Assembly: GCA_014843695.1 (NCBI GenBank)
Contig: CM026401.1
Coordinates: 45,133,175 to 45,197,174 of the forward strand
From: Archivesica marissinica
Lineage: Eukaryota; Mollusca; Bivalvia; Venerida; Vesicomyidae
DNA length: 64,000 nt
Direction: 5' to 3'
Shown: piece by piece, positions 35,468-46,745 of the stretch
How the letters are laid out: each line of letters opens with the position of its first letter
Numbering within the stretch: the stretch's first letter is position 1
The notes under the pieces: model-generated
What the model was told of the DNA's origin: nothing
The model's input: the letters and a program-made list of their open reading frames with translations, nothing else
Databases searched by the model: none
Program-made: the position numbers and the translations under genes

Positions 35468-35635
35468 CCAGGCCGGAATACATTTCTATGATACAGACGT
35501 TATCATAAGGTGACGTGCAATTTTTCTTCACATATTCGTAATCCGTACCATCCATCGCCTGTTTGTATGTATTGAAGTCCATGCATATATTATTCTTATT
35601 TGAAGTATCTGCGCATGCGTAGCATCGTAGACCGT
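35468..35635 (-). CDS. Ly6-B, exon 2
   Basis: Starts in phase 1 after tttgcag and reads DGLRCYACADTSNKNN, then DFNTYKQAMDGTDYEYVKK, NCTSPYDNVCIIEMYSGL, ending in phase 1 at CTGG|gtaggttagc. Five cysteines in the same spacing as Ly6-A exon 2. NCT is a glycosylation sequon. Reading past the donor gives a stop after about eight codons, so splicing at this outermost site is required. Confidence 0.92.
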
Positions 35636-35935
35636 CTGCAAATTATATAGATGGAAATATACATGACCGAGCAAACTTAGCTTACTATTTTAATAGTATT
35701 GTATGTGTCGCAGATTAAATAATAAATATAACTAGACCATAGGCTTAGCACTCGGAGAGATTCGAACCCTGCACTGGTATTTTCAACTAACGTATGACTT
35801 TACAGTGATATATGTGTAAATGGGAGTGGGTATTTTGCTGACAGGCCTGACCACCAGCATTGACCGATTTATACCAAAATCACTTCCTCATTGACAAACC
35901 CTCTCTCACAACGTTTCATCAGAATTCATCATCGC
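35636..35935. other. Ly6-B intron 1, left part
   Basis: Holds a possible degenerate tRNA-like SINE head near 35740-35860 (ggagagattcgaaccc); not classified. Confidence 0.3.
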
Positions 35936-36063
35936 AGACGGATCTGTAGTCCAGTGGTTAACACGTTGGACTGGTAATCCAGCAATCGCAGGTTCGAGCC
36001 GCCGTCTGACCCTAATAAAATTAACAGTGTTTCAGATATCGATAAATAAACGTAAAGCACACA
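35936..36063 (+). mobile_element. SINE-1 copy with large internal deletion
   Basis: Head intact (cagacgg / ccgtctg acceptor pairing, A box tagtccagtgg), then the body jumps from tttcagat directly to atcgataaataaacg. About 160 bp of body is missing. In intron 1 of Ly6-B. Confidence 0.9.
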
Positions 36064-36187
36064 CACTATAACACACTGCTTTGGAATGTGGTCGACGTCG
36101 TCTTCGTCGGCAACAGCAGCATTATCATTATCATTATTATTATATTTTGTAGTTACATAGACATGTATATTGATAAATGTAACATAC

Positions 36188-36239
36188 CGGCATGGATAAG
36201 GTGTCCAAATATGACAACTGATGCTATAATAAACCTCAT
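36188..36239 (-). CDS. Ly6-B, exon 1 (signal peptide)
   Basis: ATG at 36239; reads MRFIIASVVIFGHLIHA and ends in phase 1 at CATGCCG|gtatgt. Joined to exon 2 the leader is predicted to be cleaved after HA, leaving DGLRCYAC at the mature start. The leader aligns with that of Ly6-A. No tandem array follows this donor. Confidence 0.85.
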
Positions 36240-36551
36240 CGTTCCAGGGTTAGCTGTCTTCTACTATATCGCTTCCTAGATATAATGTGCACACATCTAT
36301 TTGCCAGCTGTTATCAGGGCTCCGACATATTTCTAGATAGGGCTATTGAACTGTTTGTTATCAATCGTATATGCTACTCTTTAAAATACTACCGTTACAT
36401 CGATAACATTATAATATGGGTATTACAGTTGTGTGCTATACACTGTTCTCCTCACAGTTCTCCATGGATATGTAATTTGGATGCAATTCTGTGGAGTGGT
36501 CTAGGAGAAAGTGCTTCCATGTGTGGGAGGTCAGCGAAGTGCACATGTGTG

Positions 36552-36817
36552 TGTGTTTTGCGTTTATTTATCGTCGCTACCGGTTGCCCATATGAGCGAC
36601 GCCTCATGGAGAGATTAGTCATTTTAGATGTGTGGAGGATAGTGCGATGACAGAGTCTCCTCTGGTTCTTTTACGTGCACGGTGGACAGCACCGACACGA
36701 GATCTCGGTTTAAAGTCCCATTTGATAGACTGTTAATTTTATTTGGGTCAGATCGAACCTGCGGTCCCTGGATTACCAGTCCAACGTGTTACCACTGGAC
36801 TACAGATCCGTCTGTTC
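36552..36817 (-). mobile_element. SINE-1 copy
   Basis: From gcgtttatttatcgtcgc to cagatccgtctg; lacks ~20 bp around the usual gggtctctgtctg part and ~10 bp near the B box. Confidence 0.9.
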
Positions 36818-37010
36818 AGCGAGGTGTCCACTCCCATTGGTTTCTATAACAATATCAACATTTCGCTGACCCTAAAAACAGGTATTAACAGATCAACTTT
36901 CTATACGCCGGACTGGACACTTACTGGGTCAGAAAGTAGGCCATCGACGGCTAGTCTATGACCGACAGCTGTGACTGACCTGAAAGGAAAGCCTCTATCC
37001 AGTTGTCTAT

Positions 37011-37247
37011 TATTGTTTATACAAATTTATTTTAGCTCGATTGCGAAACAAGTTATTTCAACTTATATAAATCACTCTCGATACCTCATTCCTGATGGTA
37101 TCCATCGCCACGAGGGAGAGAGAAGAGGCAATGTGGAATTTAAATGCCTTGCCTAAGGGCACAATCGTAACGGCTCCAGTGGGGCTCGAACTCCTGACCT
37201 TTCGCACCTGAAGCGAACGCGCATCAACTGCGCTATCAAGACTTCCG
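37011..37247 (-). mobile_element. SINE-2 copy
   Basis: Full length, 3' end at 37011 (tgtttatacaaatttatttt), head at 37150-37247. Confidence 0.92.
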
Positions 37248-37249
37248 AT

Positions 37250-37612
37250 ACCATACTGGGAAAGGCTTATGGAGTAGGGGTGGAGGGTGGCTATGAGAGG
37301 CCGTATCAAATGCACAGCTTGCCTCGTGATAGTTAAGTCAAATTGAAGATCACTAACATGATAATATTACTGTTCATTTGGTGAAATACAATTCTAGTAT
37401 GCACTGAACAAACCAGTAACCTCTAGTTATACCCTATAGCGGTAGTGAATGATAACACTACCTAGTCTCGTTAACCGGATGCAGACAGGTATGTCTATTT
37501 TATTTAGTATTTTTATTTTTAGTTAAAGGTGCTTAATAGTTGTCAGCGTTTTAAAATGTTTTAATTATTGTAATACAGTCATAAATTGGTGTCTACATAT
37601 GTATGTATGTAT
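37250..37612. other. Unassigned stretch
   Basis: Ends with a short (gtat)n run at 37597-37612; nothing else recognised. Confidence 0.4.
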
Positions 37613-37613
37613 G

Positions 37614-37822
37614 TATGTTCCATTAATTCCATTAATGTCAAACCCCTTGCGGGGACCTAGACATGTTTTCCTGGGCCATGCTAAGCCGACCATAGAGGTG
37701 AACCGGTACTAAGCAATGTGTGAGGTGCCTTGCTCAATGACACTACATACGTGGCCTGATTGAGTATCAAACCCGGACCGTTCGATTCCAAATCCGACCA
37801 TTGGATCACGGACGCCACACAA
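37614..37822 (-). mobile_element. SINE-5 copy
   Basis: Shares aatgtcaaaccccttgcgg, gacctagacatgttttcctgg and the reversed head (gttcgattccaaatccgacc) with 45137-45300 and 53360-53582. Confidence 0.8.
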
Positions 37823-37954
37823 TATCAACAGCTCTACTTTTATTCTATTTCATATAAGTCATATTTTTAAAAATGTCTGCGCGTATGTATGTAATGGTAT
37901 ATGTTTGTAATATGCCAAACTAACTTGGCGCTGATTCCAATAGCATATTTGCTC

Positions 37955-38285
37955 CGGCTGGTGGGTTCGAGCCCCGCTCAGACCATCTTGCCCGAGGTTA
38001 TAAAACTTTTCTCAGATCTCAAACTCGAGCTCAGGTGATTTGATTGGTTGATTCTGAGTGTTACTGTCAGGTGAACCAATCAGACAATTGAGACTGAGTT
38101 TTGAGATTGGAAAAAAGTTTTATAACCTCGGGGCGTGGCATGTCTCGTCTCTTTATATGAAAATGTTGGCAAGTTTCTTATGGATGTTGGTGCACCAAAT
38201 ACTGATTAACCGCTGGAGCATGGTCCAGGAAAGGTGTTGTTAGGTAAACTGTTCGTCGATCATATGGGCAACCTGTAGGCGATTT
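37955..38285 (+). mobile_element. SINE-4 subtype with SINE-1 tail, split by MITE-7
   Basis: 37955-37987 holds the B box (gggttcgagccccgctcag); it resumes at 38139 with tgtctcgtctctttatatg and ends with gatcatatgggcaacctg, the SINE-1-type tail. Confidence 0.8.
37990..38138. mobile_element. MITE-7 copy
   Basis: Inverted ends ccgaggttataaaacttttc and gttttataacctcgg, further symmetry ctcagatctcaaactcg against gagttttgagattgg. Related to 41548-41688. Confidence 0.85.
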
Positions 38286-38393
38286 TAGATACACTTAAGT
38301 TAGAAAAAAGCCTGCTGGTGCGACATGCCGATTTGAAAGAGAGTGAAGTTGACAAGAATGACTTACATACTAGAATCTATGAACCGACTATAT

Positions 38394-38394
<1 letters not shown>

Positions 38395-38436
<42 letters not shown>

Positions 38437-38492
38437 TGCACGCACGCGCGCGCGCACACACACACACACGCACGCGCGCGCGCGCGCGCGAA
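38395..38492. repeat. (GCAC)n, (CA)n and (CG)n microsatellite
   Basis: Alternating purine-pyrimidine tract of ~95 bp with a pure (cg)n end, the type of sequence that can adopt Z-DNA. Confidence 0.95.
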
Positions 38493-39465
38493 CAAAACTA
38501 TCATTTAAGCCATGCACATATTGTTTTGGTATAATAGAATATTCCAAAAGCACATGTATGTCTACACGCTAATATTATAATGTGTTCATTTTCGACCATG
38601 TACATTCTTCCAACGGCGAATAAAACCCAATGTGCAAGATGCCGCAGCCGTCCAACCACACGAACCTTACATATCGTATATTCGTACCGTGTCTGTGGTT
38701 TTGTGATTCGCCCACTGAGTGGGAGATCGAATGTTCGAATCTCATTAGGGGCTCGTTCTGATATGGCCGGTTGCGATCCGTCAGCTAGTTAAATAATAGT
38801 TACCAATTGCCTATCAGTCTGACGCATGGCCTGCAAGGATGTGATTCTGGAAGTATTTACGTCAATAAGTGATGTCTCATAAGTCAGCTCCCGATGGCTG
38901 GCCCGTTCAATATGGACATTATCTATGTCATTGACATCTATGTTCCTGTATTTACCTGTATGCACATGTATACACCTGTATCCCGCAGCTATGTGGCCCA
39001 CAGGTTCCATCGCCGGGTGATAGTGGTGACACTATAATAAACAAACACGTTACATTACTTTACTTTAGGGTTACATAGCGTGCCCACATACATGTACATT
39101 ATCACGAGATTATGGTGTAGGGAAAGAGCATGTTTGTCGCATGTAACATTACATATTGTATGGCTATGCGCTGCAACGGTTATATATTCAACATGCACAT
39201 TCAGTTCATATTTCACCTTGGGTAACTATATAGCATGTAGTTGCTGACTGATCATAACATCGAAATATGTTAGTGTTATATTCATGTATATAAATTATGA
39301 AGTATGTTTCTATAAATTAGAGGCCTGTTCGATAGCGACGTTTAAAAACGACTCTTGTTTCCATTTTCGAATGTTCTGGTGGAATTACTCAGTTTTGCAC
39401 CACCCACCTACTATGAAAATACCATCCAATCAGATTGCTAATCCAGGAGTCGTAGGTCCCACCAC
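38493..39465. other. Unassigned stretch
   Basis: No coding, splice frame or known repeat recognised; possible degenerate tRNA-like motif near 38700-38760 (gagatcgaatgttcgaatc). Confidence 0.35.
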
Positions 39466-39617
39466 ACCCAGTCTGACCCTAATAATAAGAACCGAGGTAT
39501 TGTGTACGTAAAAGAACCAGAGAACACTCTGGAATGGGTCTCTGTATACATGTATTATTGCACTAGTTAACCTCCTTATCTCATATGGGCAACAGGTAGC
39601 GACGATAAATAAATGCG
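39466..39617 (+). mobile_element. SINE-1 fragment
   Basis: From agtctgaccctaataata to gcgacgataaataaa with two internal deletions. Confidence 0.8.
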
Positions 39618-39779
39618 GCATGTTTGTAACCGTTATATATGTACGTGAACATAGCCAAGTAGGTACGGACGTTTTTTCTTCTTTAAATAAGTATTCACCG
39701 TCATTAATTTAAAAGTCCGGATTTACTTTTGCATTTTTCCGATGAATAATGGATGATGTGCCCATAATACAATAATAGT

Positions 39780-40280
39780 TTAAAGCAACACTACATCAGT
39801 GAAAACACAAATTTCTACAGACTATAATTTCCTATTATATTGTATAATTTCTTTCCAAATAATTGCCTCAAAAACTGAGTAGTTCAACTAATAAGCAAAC
39901 GTCGTATACGCGGTTTGTTGACATAGCAAAAGAATGTAAATAGGGTCGACATCCAAGCGTAATACAATGCGCGTATCCTGAGTAGGCTACCACTTTATCG
40001 TACACATTTACCGTTATAGGCTATCTCACATTTGTGCAGGCCTACGTATATTTATTTGTAGAATAATCATAGTTAAATTATCTGTAAACGACAGCATCAC
40101 GCGTTTAGTAATGACTCCAATGACAAACAAACGTCAATTCAGGAGTGTGGATGGTCGTTATAGGAAATCCTACATGTAGACCACAAACACACTGTTTATT
40201 GATTCAGTATTCGAATGTATTCGGAAGAATTTGTAGTAGAAATAAATGTATACGTCTTAAGCACAAATGTCATTGAACAA
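39780..40280. mobile_element. MITE-4 copy
   Basis: Collinear with 4992-5487 from taaagcaacactacatcag to agcacaaatgtcattg; both hold caaacgtcgtatacgcgg and gggtcgacatccaagc. Confidence 0.65.
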
Positions 40281-40735
40281 TATCCGGTATGAAAATTAAG
40301 TCCTTTAGTATATTTTATGAAAACAATGCCGTATCTTCCAAAATTGAGTCTATTTTTAGATGCGAGCTCACTAGCTGTGATGTCATAAAAAAGATTGACG
40401 TCACAAAAAAGATTGTAACGGAAATAGATTCAGTACAGAAAGGAAAATGAGGGTCGTATAATAATAGTATACATCATCATGTATTAGGTTACGCTTTTGA
40501 TACTTGAATTCGTATTGCACTATTATGTGATATTGTCTGAATCATCCCTCTCTCGAAATTCGAAATCAAGTATCAAAAGAGTAACTTAATAATCCTATTA
40601 TATTAATGCACTAGTTTGCGCATATGCTTGCCTATAGTCATATCACATATTAATCTTTAAAGACGACAAATTTATTATATGCATCTGAAATTAAAGCCCC
40701 GTTTTTCACTGAAATAGTTCGCTCTAGAAAAGTTA
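40281..40735. other. Unassigned stretch with distant inverted repeat
   Basis: ttacgcttttgatacttg (40490-40507) is inverted near 40565-40585 (tcaagtatcaaaagagtaa), giving a ~18-bp stem around a ~60-base loop. Confidence 0.5.
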
Positions 40736-40736
40736 A

Positions 40737-40952
40737 AGTTTAAACTTTATTTATTTTACAACGATTGCGAAGCAAGTTTTAAAAACTTCTATTAATCACT
40801 TTCGTTGGCGCGGATGAAAGCGTATATGTGGTCATTCATGTGGGGGTAAACCTGAGTACCCGGAGAAAATCCACCTGTCCGATCTGGCGACCACCGTACC
40901 ATCTTACATACTTCCCGATTCGAGGATCGAACCCGGGTTGCATTGGTGAGTT
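40737..40952 (-). mobile_element. SINE-3 copy
   Basis: 3' end tttaaactttatttatttta, through the SINE-2-like half, to ggttgcattggtgag; the A-box half of the head is missing. Confidence 0.88.
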
Positions 40953-40965
40953 CGCTCTAGAAGAA

Positions 40966-41122
40966 GTATGATTATATTGTAAAATAAATGCAGATAACGT
41001 GAATCTAGCACCTCCAAGTATGATTATATTGTAAAATAAATGTAGATAACGTGAATCTAGCACCTCCAAGTATGATTATATTGTAAAATAAATGCAGATA
41101 ACGTGAATCTAGCACCTCCAAG
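40966..41122. repeat. Three 52-bp tandem units
   Basis: tatgattatattgtaaaata then aatgcagataacgtgaatc then tagcacctccaag. Fuses to the end of the SINE-3. Confidence 0.92.
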
Positions 41123-41279
41123 AGTTGCAGATAATGAAATTCCAGCAGGTAGCAGGTTCATTCCTAGTCCAACACGTGAACGTTATTATCACGTTAACAT
41201 TCCTTACGTGGACGAACGCCAGGGGAAGTAACTAGAGCCACAGAGTGTGGCTAGTTCATTACTCATATCATAGTTTTTC

Positions 41280-41441
41280 GGCCGAGACTCTAAACCGAGG
41301 CCTCGTGACGGTGCTTTACATCGTACCTGTAAAAGAAATAGAGGAGAGACTCTGTCTGTATCGTTATATGGCCTTCACTATCTAATATGACGGATCTCTT
41401 CAGGTCAACCGGTAGCGACGATAAATAAACACAAAAACACA
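41280..41441 (+). mobile_element. SINE-1 fragment
   Basis: Headless; from gactctaaaccgaggcc to gcgacgataaataaacac. Confidence 0.8.
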
Positions 41442-41547
41442 TCAGTAAGTTTACATCATCAATCAGTATGCATTAAGATATCAATCCCTGATATTCACCG
41501 TGAAAACAAATAGTGGTGTTATCATACGAGACACAATTATGCCCATG

Positions 41548-41688
41548 GTCCACGGTTATAAAACATTTCTCAGATCTGAAACTCGAGCTCAAGAAATGTG
41601 ATTGATTGAGTTTTAGATTTGCTCTTGGTTTAACCAATGAAAAGCTGGAGACTATGTTTGAGATTGGGAGAAGGTTGTATAACATCCT
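41548..41688. mobile_element. MITE-7 copy
   Basis: cacggttataaaacatttc at the left, gttgtataacatcctgg at the right; diverged from 37990-38138. Confidence 0.75.
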
Positions 41689-41702
41689 GGCCTTATCGTA
41701 TA

Positions 41703-41943
41703 TACTCCTTAGTTTATACAAATTTATTTTAGCTCGAATGCGAAACAAGTTCTTACAACTTATATCAATCACTCTCGAGACCTCATTCCTGATGGAATTC
41801 ATCGCCACGAGGGAGAGAGAAGAGGCATGTGGAATTTAAATGCCTTGCCTAAGGGCACACTTGTAACACCTCCAGCGGGGCTTGAACTCCGGACCTTTCG
41901 CACCTGAAGCGAACGAGCATCCACAGCGCTATCACGACTTCCA
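41703..41943 (-). mobile_element. SINE-2 copy
   Basis: Full length with ccttagtttatacaaattt at the 3' end and the head ending near cacgacttcc. Confidence 0.92.
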
Positions 41944-41974
41944 CGAATATATATATACTCCTTGGTAATGAGAG

Positions 41975-42500
41975 TTGTATTTTAAATTGTCACCGAGTTC
42001 TACTCCTATATTACAGATAACGCTTCAAATATCAGCACGGTATGTTAAGTTTTCTTCATACTTCGACTCTCATCATATTCTTAGCCCACTACAGCACGGG
42101 TTCATGTCAAAACATAGCTCATTGGTTTCACATTGGTTTCACACAAGAGATAGCTGACAATCGCTAAAGTCTCGGTCACCAGGCTGATGGCATCATAATG
42201 GATTTCAGTAAAGTGTTAAATTTAAACTTTATTTATTTTACAACGATTGCGAATCAAGATCCAACAACTTATATTAATCACTCTCGTTGGCATTCAACAA
42301 AGTAGATCGCCACAAGCTCACCCTTAGACTCAAACACGTTGGTATAACGTACAAAGCCACACCGTGAGTACACTCTCTTCCCAAAAACAGGCCACAGCAG
42401 GTTCTCGTCGAATACAAATGCTCTGATAGGTTACCAGTTCTCGCAGGTGTCTGCTCTTGGTCCCTGTCTCTTTCTATGTTATATAAATGAACTAAGAACG
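41975..42500 (+). pseudogene. LINE reverse transcriptase fragment split by SINE-3
   Basis: Residues HHILSPLQHGFMSKHSS and, in shifted frames, DGIIMDFSK before the insertion and AFNKVDRHKLTLRLKHVGI after it. Together these match the catalytic-aspartate motif region of LINE polymerases. Many frameshifts. Confidence 0.75.
42206..42292 (-). mobile_element. SINE-3 3' fragment inside the LINE fragment
   Basis: tttaaactttatttatttta through tcactctcgttggc only; lands between the codons for FSK and AF of the polymerase. Confidence 0.85.
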
Positions 42501-42838
42501 TAGAAATCCTAATGTTTGATTAGCTTTCTTAGTTCACCTTTTTGTGTGAGCGTCCCACGGCAGGTTATTTGAAATATCCACGCCAAGGTAACCAACTAGT
42601 CATGAATTCATTACGCACATGTATATATGATGTCTAGTGTTCCGACAATATCTCATTCCTTTGAAAGTATCCAATGTAGAAGTAATGTCGGGGAGCTTCT
42701 AGCGTGTATTCCGCAGATGTTTGACCATAGCAAGAATTAGTTTACAACACAGTAGGGCATAAACGTAGGCATGGACTCTGATAAACCAGAATTAACATGG
42801 TATTATAATATTATCTTCAGCTTTAGCCAAAAGAAACA
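42501..42838. other. Stretch between LINE fragments
   Basis: Probably 3' region of the minus-strand LINE at its right part; no feature recognised. Confidence 0.35.
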
Positions 42839-44227
42839 TCATAAATCATCATAAGTCGGTTTCTGGAAGAAGGCTGTCCTCAGCCTCTGACTCCAGCTCT
42901 TCGTTATTTGTACTGTCTCGTCCGGTTGCGATTTGGCATTATAATTATACAATATGTCTTGATTTTTCCAATATTTGTCTAGACGTCTCTCAACAGAAGG
43001 TACTGACTTTGCACTTATAACACTGTCTGGTAGGGAATTCCAGGTGTCTATCTCTCTGTGAGTAAACGAATAGTTTCTGATGTTCAGTCGTGCCCTTGGT
43101 TTATATATTTTCTGGGTGTTTCCTCTTGTTGAATTGTTGTCTCTTAAGTTGAACAGTTTCTCGGGCGGAAAGTCATATTTTTCAGTCAGGATTTTGAAAA
43201 CTTCGATCATGTCTCCTCTCGTTCGTCTATATGCAAGTGTCGGTAATTTGAGTTTTTTCAGTCTCTCAGTATATGACAACTCTGACAATCCGGGAACTAG
43301 CTTTGTCGCTCTTCTTTGCACATTTTCAATAGTTGTAATATCTTTCTTTTTATATGGGTTCCAGACTGGGTTGGCGTATTCCAAATGTGGTCTAACTAAT
43401 GCGGTATACAAGAGTTTGAATGTAATGCAATCTAAATATTCAAACGATCTTCTTATTACACCTGCAATCGAGTTTGCTTTGTTCACCTTCTCAGCTATGT
43501 GCTTCTCAAATGTCAATTTATCATCAATGACTACTCCGACATCCTTTTCTGACCGACTTTTATTCATTGGCGGGTATTCAGCTTTTAAACTATATTGGCG
43601 TTCTTCCAGTCTATTTCTGCCAATTGACATGGTATGGCACTTATCGGGATGAAACTTTAGGAGCCATGTTTCTGACCATGCGTGCATGCAGTGTATATCC
43701 TCCTGTAGTAAGTCTCTATCATTGTTAGTTCGTATGTCCCTGAATATTTTAGTGTCATCAGCATATAGGAATACTTTACTTCCATTTGGTAATGCATCTG
43801 GCAGGTCATTGATGAAGAGGACAAACAGCATCGGACCAAGTACAGACCCTTGGGGAATTCCGCTGGTTACTGGTTTCCATTCAGATGGTTGGCCATTAAC
43901 GACGACTCTCTGTTGACGGGCTTGTAAGAAGCATTCAATCCATTGAAAATACTTTGGTCCAAACTGATATATCTGAAGTGTGTGTAATAGCCTTCTATGT
44001 GAGACTTTGTCAAACGCTTTCATGAAGTCGCAGTAAGCTACGTCAATACTTCCACCCGAATCCAATATCTCTGTCCACTGACCAAGCACCATTAATAGCT
44101 GTAACACTGTTGATCTACCAGATATGAATCCAAACTGTTTGTCACTAAATAAATTGTAGGTTTTCATATGTTCCACCATGCTTTCACGAACTATACTTTC
44201 TAGAACTTTACAGATACTACATGTCAA
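42839..44227 (-). CDS. LINE reverse transcriptase, 5'-truncated but open
   Basis: A 462-residue uninterrupted frame covering most of a CR1/Jockey-like polymerase. In order: SDKQFGFISGRST, CDFMKAFDKVSHRRLL (catalytic D), TSGIPQGSVLGPMLF, FLYADDTKIF (catalytic DD), then the thumb region LEYANPVWNPYKKKD and NVQRRATKLVPG. It ends naturally at a stop after KPTYDDL. The frame starts within the polymerase (CSICKVLESIVRESM), so the endonuclease and early polymerase motifs are missing: a dead-on-arrival 5' truncation, which is usual for LINE insertions. The lack of stops suggests a fairly recent copy. Different family from 15175-18553. Confidence 0.92.
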   Translation of the reverse strand: MTCSICKVLESIVRESMVEHMKTYNLFSDKQFGFISGRSTVLQLLMVLGQWTEILDSGGSIDVAYCDFMKAFDKVSHRRLLHTLQIYQFGPKYFQWIECFLQARQQRVVVNGQPSEWKPVTSGIPQGSVLGPMLFVLFINDLPDALPNGSKVFLYADDTKIFRDIRTNNDRDLLQEDIHCMHAWSETWLLKFHPDKCHTMSIGRNRLEERQYSLKAEYPPMNKSRSEKDVGVVIDDKLTFEKHIAEKVNKANSIAGVIRRSFEYLDCITFKLLYTALVRPHLEYANPVWNPYKKKDITTIENVQRRATKLVPGLSELSYTERLKKLKLPTLAYRRTRGDMIEVFKILTEKYDFPPEKLFNLRDNNSTRGNTQKIYKPRARLNIRNYSFTHREIDTWNSLPDSVISAKSVPSVERRLDKYWKNQDILYNYNAKSQPDETVQITKSWSQRLRTAFFQKPTYDDL

Positions 44228-45136
44228 GCTTGATTCCTCACTCTGTTATACTCCTTCTCTACTTTACTGTCCCCACCACTCTGTATATACCTCTTCCATA
44301 GTCTTTCTTTCCTTTTAATCTTTGTTTTTAATTTTATGCTTACATTAAATTTGCTCTTCCTGCTATATCTAACTGTCCGTTTCGGTACACATGATCCTAC
44401 TGCTGCTTAATTTTTTTAATTTTTTCAACAGCACTCTACTTCTTTACAGTTTCCATTTGTACAATGTAGACACTTGAATATGATTGTAGAGATATTAATC
44501 AGTCACACAAATGCTCAACCTGAACAACGGATAATGTACGGTACATAAATGTTTAAAGGGTTTTACCCTGTTTAATTGGTACTCTTCAAGCCAATAAAAT
44601 GGAGGTAATCAGATAATTGAGCCTGGAATGATGCTTTGTTTAATTTCAATTAATTGACACTTATTTTGTGGTAAATTTATTATTATTTATTGAATATGTA
44701 TGGTTTATTGAAAGCTCTATTGTATTTGCTTCAAATGGAAGCGATGTTGCAACATATTTATACAGTTGTTCTTGGTATTTTGGGAGAAAAAAAGTCTCAT
44801 TCTTGACCGAGTTTTTTTGCAATAAAGATGGCGGCGCCAGGGGACAATAATTCTTTGTTTCACAGCAGAAATTAAAATGATGCATTTATGTTCCCTGCAA
44901 GTTCATGTTTAGGTTTATTAATGCATGCTAGCTTCTTTTAAATTTTGTTTGAAATTTAGTAATATATTTCTGTTATGTAAACAACAGTTGTCATCTGTTC
45001 GTTTGAACTTTGATAATTACAGATTTACTGATTCATGGATGTGCATTTTCATCCATAATTAGGAATGGCAAGAAGAAATTTCCACATTTCATCATAAACA
45101 TCCTAATTTCTATACTTGGGCTAGTCCTATATAAGA
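44228..45136. other. Unassigned stretch
   Basis: Pyrimidine-rich start (44228-44480), then AT-rich sequence. Short frames at 44661-44885 are not supported by any motif. Confidence 0.35.
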
Positions 45137-45300
45137 CATGTGGCGTCCGTGGACGAGTGGTAGAGCGTCAGATTTGGAATCGAACGGTCCCGGGTTCGAT
45201 ACACATTGCTTAGTACTGGTTAATCGCTTAGGTCGGCTAAGTCTGCCCAGGAAAACATGTCTAAGTCCCCGCGAGGGGTTTGACATTAAAGGAACATACA
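45137..45300 (+). mobile_element. SINE-5 copy
   Basis: tRNA-like head ggcgtccgtggacgagtgg with B box gggttcgatac; tail gaggggtttgacattaaagg. Confidence 0.85.
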
Positions 45301-46034
45301 TACAAGACCTCCACATAAAAAATATTTCGATCTATTATTTCGAGGTCTTATCGTTAAAGCTGATTTTCGCATTGCACTTTCCGCCCTAATCCAATGGCTT
45401 GATTTCTGACCAATATTTTGAAACTTTCTGGACATGAATATTTATAAATGTGTGTTAAGAATAATAATAAATATAGATACATATATTAAGAACGTTTAAA
45501 CTATATTGTCTTACCGTTGTGCATATCATTTAACTGTTTGAAGTGGACAGGTGTGATTTCCCGACCTTTTCTGTGCAGTCTTCACAAAAGAAATCCGAAT
45601 GAATTATTTGTTAGTACATTTCATGCGTATGAACTTAAATGAAGTTGATATATTGAACAAAATCTTATTCACCATAATGGCACGGGAGATCAATCTTGAA
45701 AACAATTTGGTCTAATTATTTCTATTTTGGCTTTTCGTAATAACCAAATATTCAAAATGGAATGGTGAAACTCTCCCATGAAAATTAAGTGTTGATTTCT
45801 TGTATAGTAGTGTGTCAAGAGACGTCATAGACTGTGCAGAATTCAAACAACGGTATGCGTTTTCATCTTGTTACCAATTTTTAATTTATAAAAACGACTT
45901 TTTACAATATAAAATATGCTACGCGTAATTGAGAAATTTAGCGTTTAGACTTGAAAAATGCCTTGATAGTAAAATGTCACATTTTTCTTCAAGTCTAAAT
46001 ATTTGGACTATATCTGGGCCTCCGTATGCACATG
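45301..46034. other. Unassigned stretch
   Basis: AT-rich; no feature recognised. Confidence 0.35.
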
Positions 46035-46500
46035 TTCCATTCATGTTGAGCCCCTTGTTGGGATAGACATTTTTTCCATGGGTAGGCTTAGAGCGACCCG
46101 AGCGGTATCAATACTAAACCATGTGTATGAGGTGCACTCAATGACACCATGTACATCGTGTCCCTCTATGGTTGAATGCTTAGAGCGACCCGAACGGAAC
46201 CAATACTAAACCATGTGTGTGAGGTGCACTCAATGACACCATGTACATCGTGTCCGTCTATGGTTGAATGGTTATGGTCATTGACTTCAAAACACTTACC
46301 CCTCACTGCTGTAGCTTCGAAATCCCACTGGGGATGTCCAATTATTCATGCGAGGAAGCTATCGAGCTGCCTTGCAGAACGTTGGCGGTTCTATCCGAGT
46401 CTGAAATGCTGTTCGGAGGGGCACCCAGCGTCTTCCTCCACAAATAATAGTTTGAGAGTTGCCGTGTGAGTATGACCTCGGCTTTTGGTGCGACCCAAAA
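46035..46500 (+). mobile_element. SINE-5-like piece, duplicated, fused to SINE-6
   Basis: 46035-46180 resembles reversed SINE-5 (gttgagccccttgttggg). Its part cttagagcgacccga to tctatggttgaatg is repeated at 46168-46265. SINE-6 follows to 46500 (gtgaggaagctatc-type motif, ggtgcgacccaaaaaacaaa). Confidence 0.65.
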
Positions 46501-46639
46501 AACAAACAAATATAATTGCTACATGTATACGCCTAGTCGGATTTTCATGAAGCTTCACAGAAAAAAATCAGTACCAAGCCTAGTTGTGCAACGCATCTTT
46601 ACGTTCTACCTAATTCACTATTCACACAGTGCCATATTT

Positions 46640-46745
46640 CAATGATACATTTTCAAATCCGTGCCAGATTTCAATGATGCATTTTCAAATCCGTGCCAGA
46701 TTTCAATGATACATTTTCAAATCCGTGCCAGATTTCAATGATACA
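46640..46745. repeat. 32-bp units, about 3.5 copies
   Basis: tttcaatgatacattttcaa then atccgtgccaga. Confidence 0.9.

Noticed and set aside
44661..44885. Opposing short frames
   Set aside because: No motif, AT-rich, both strands open.
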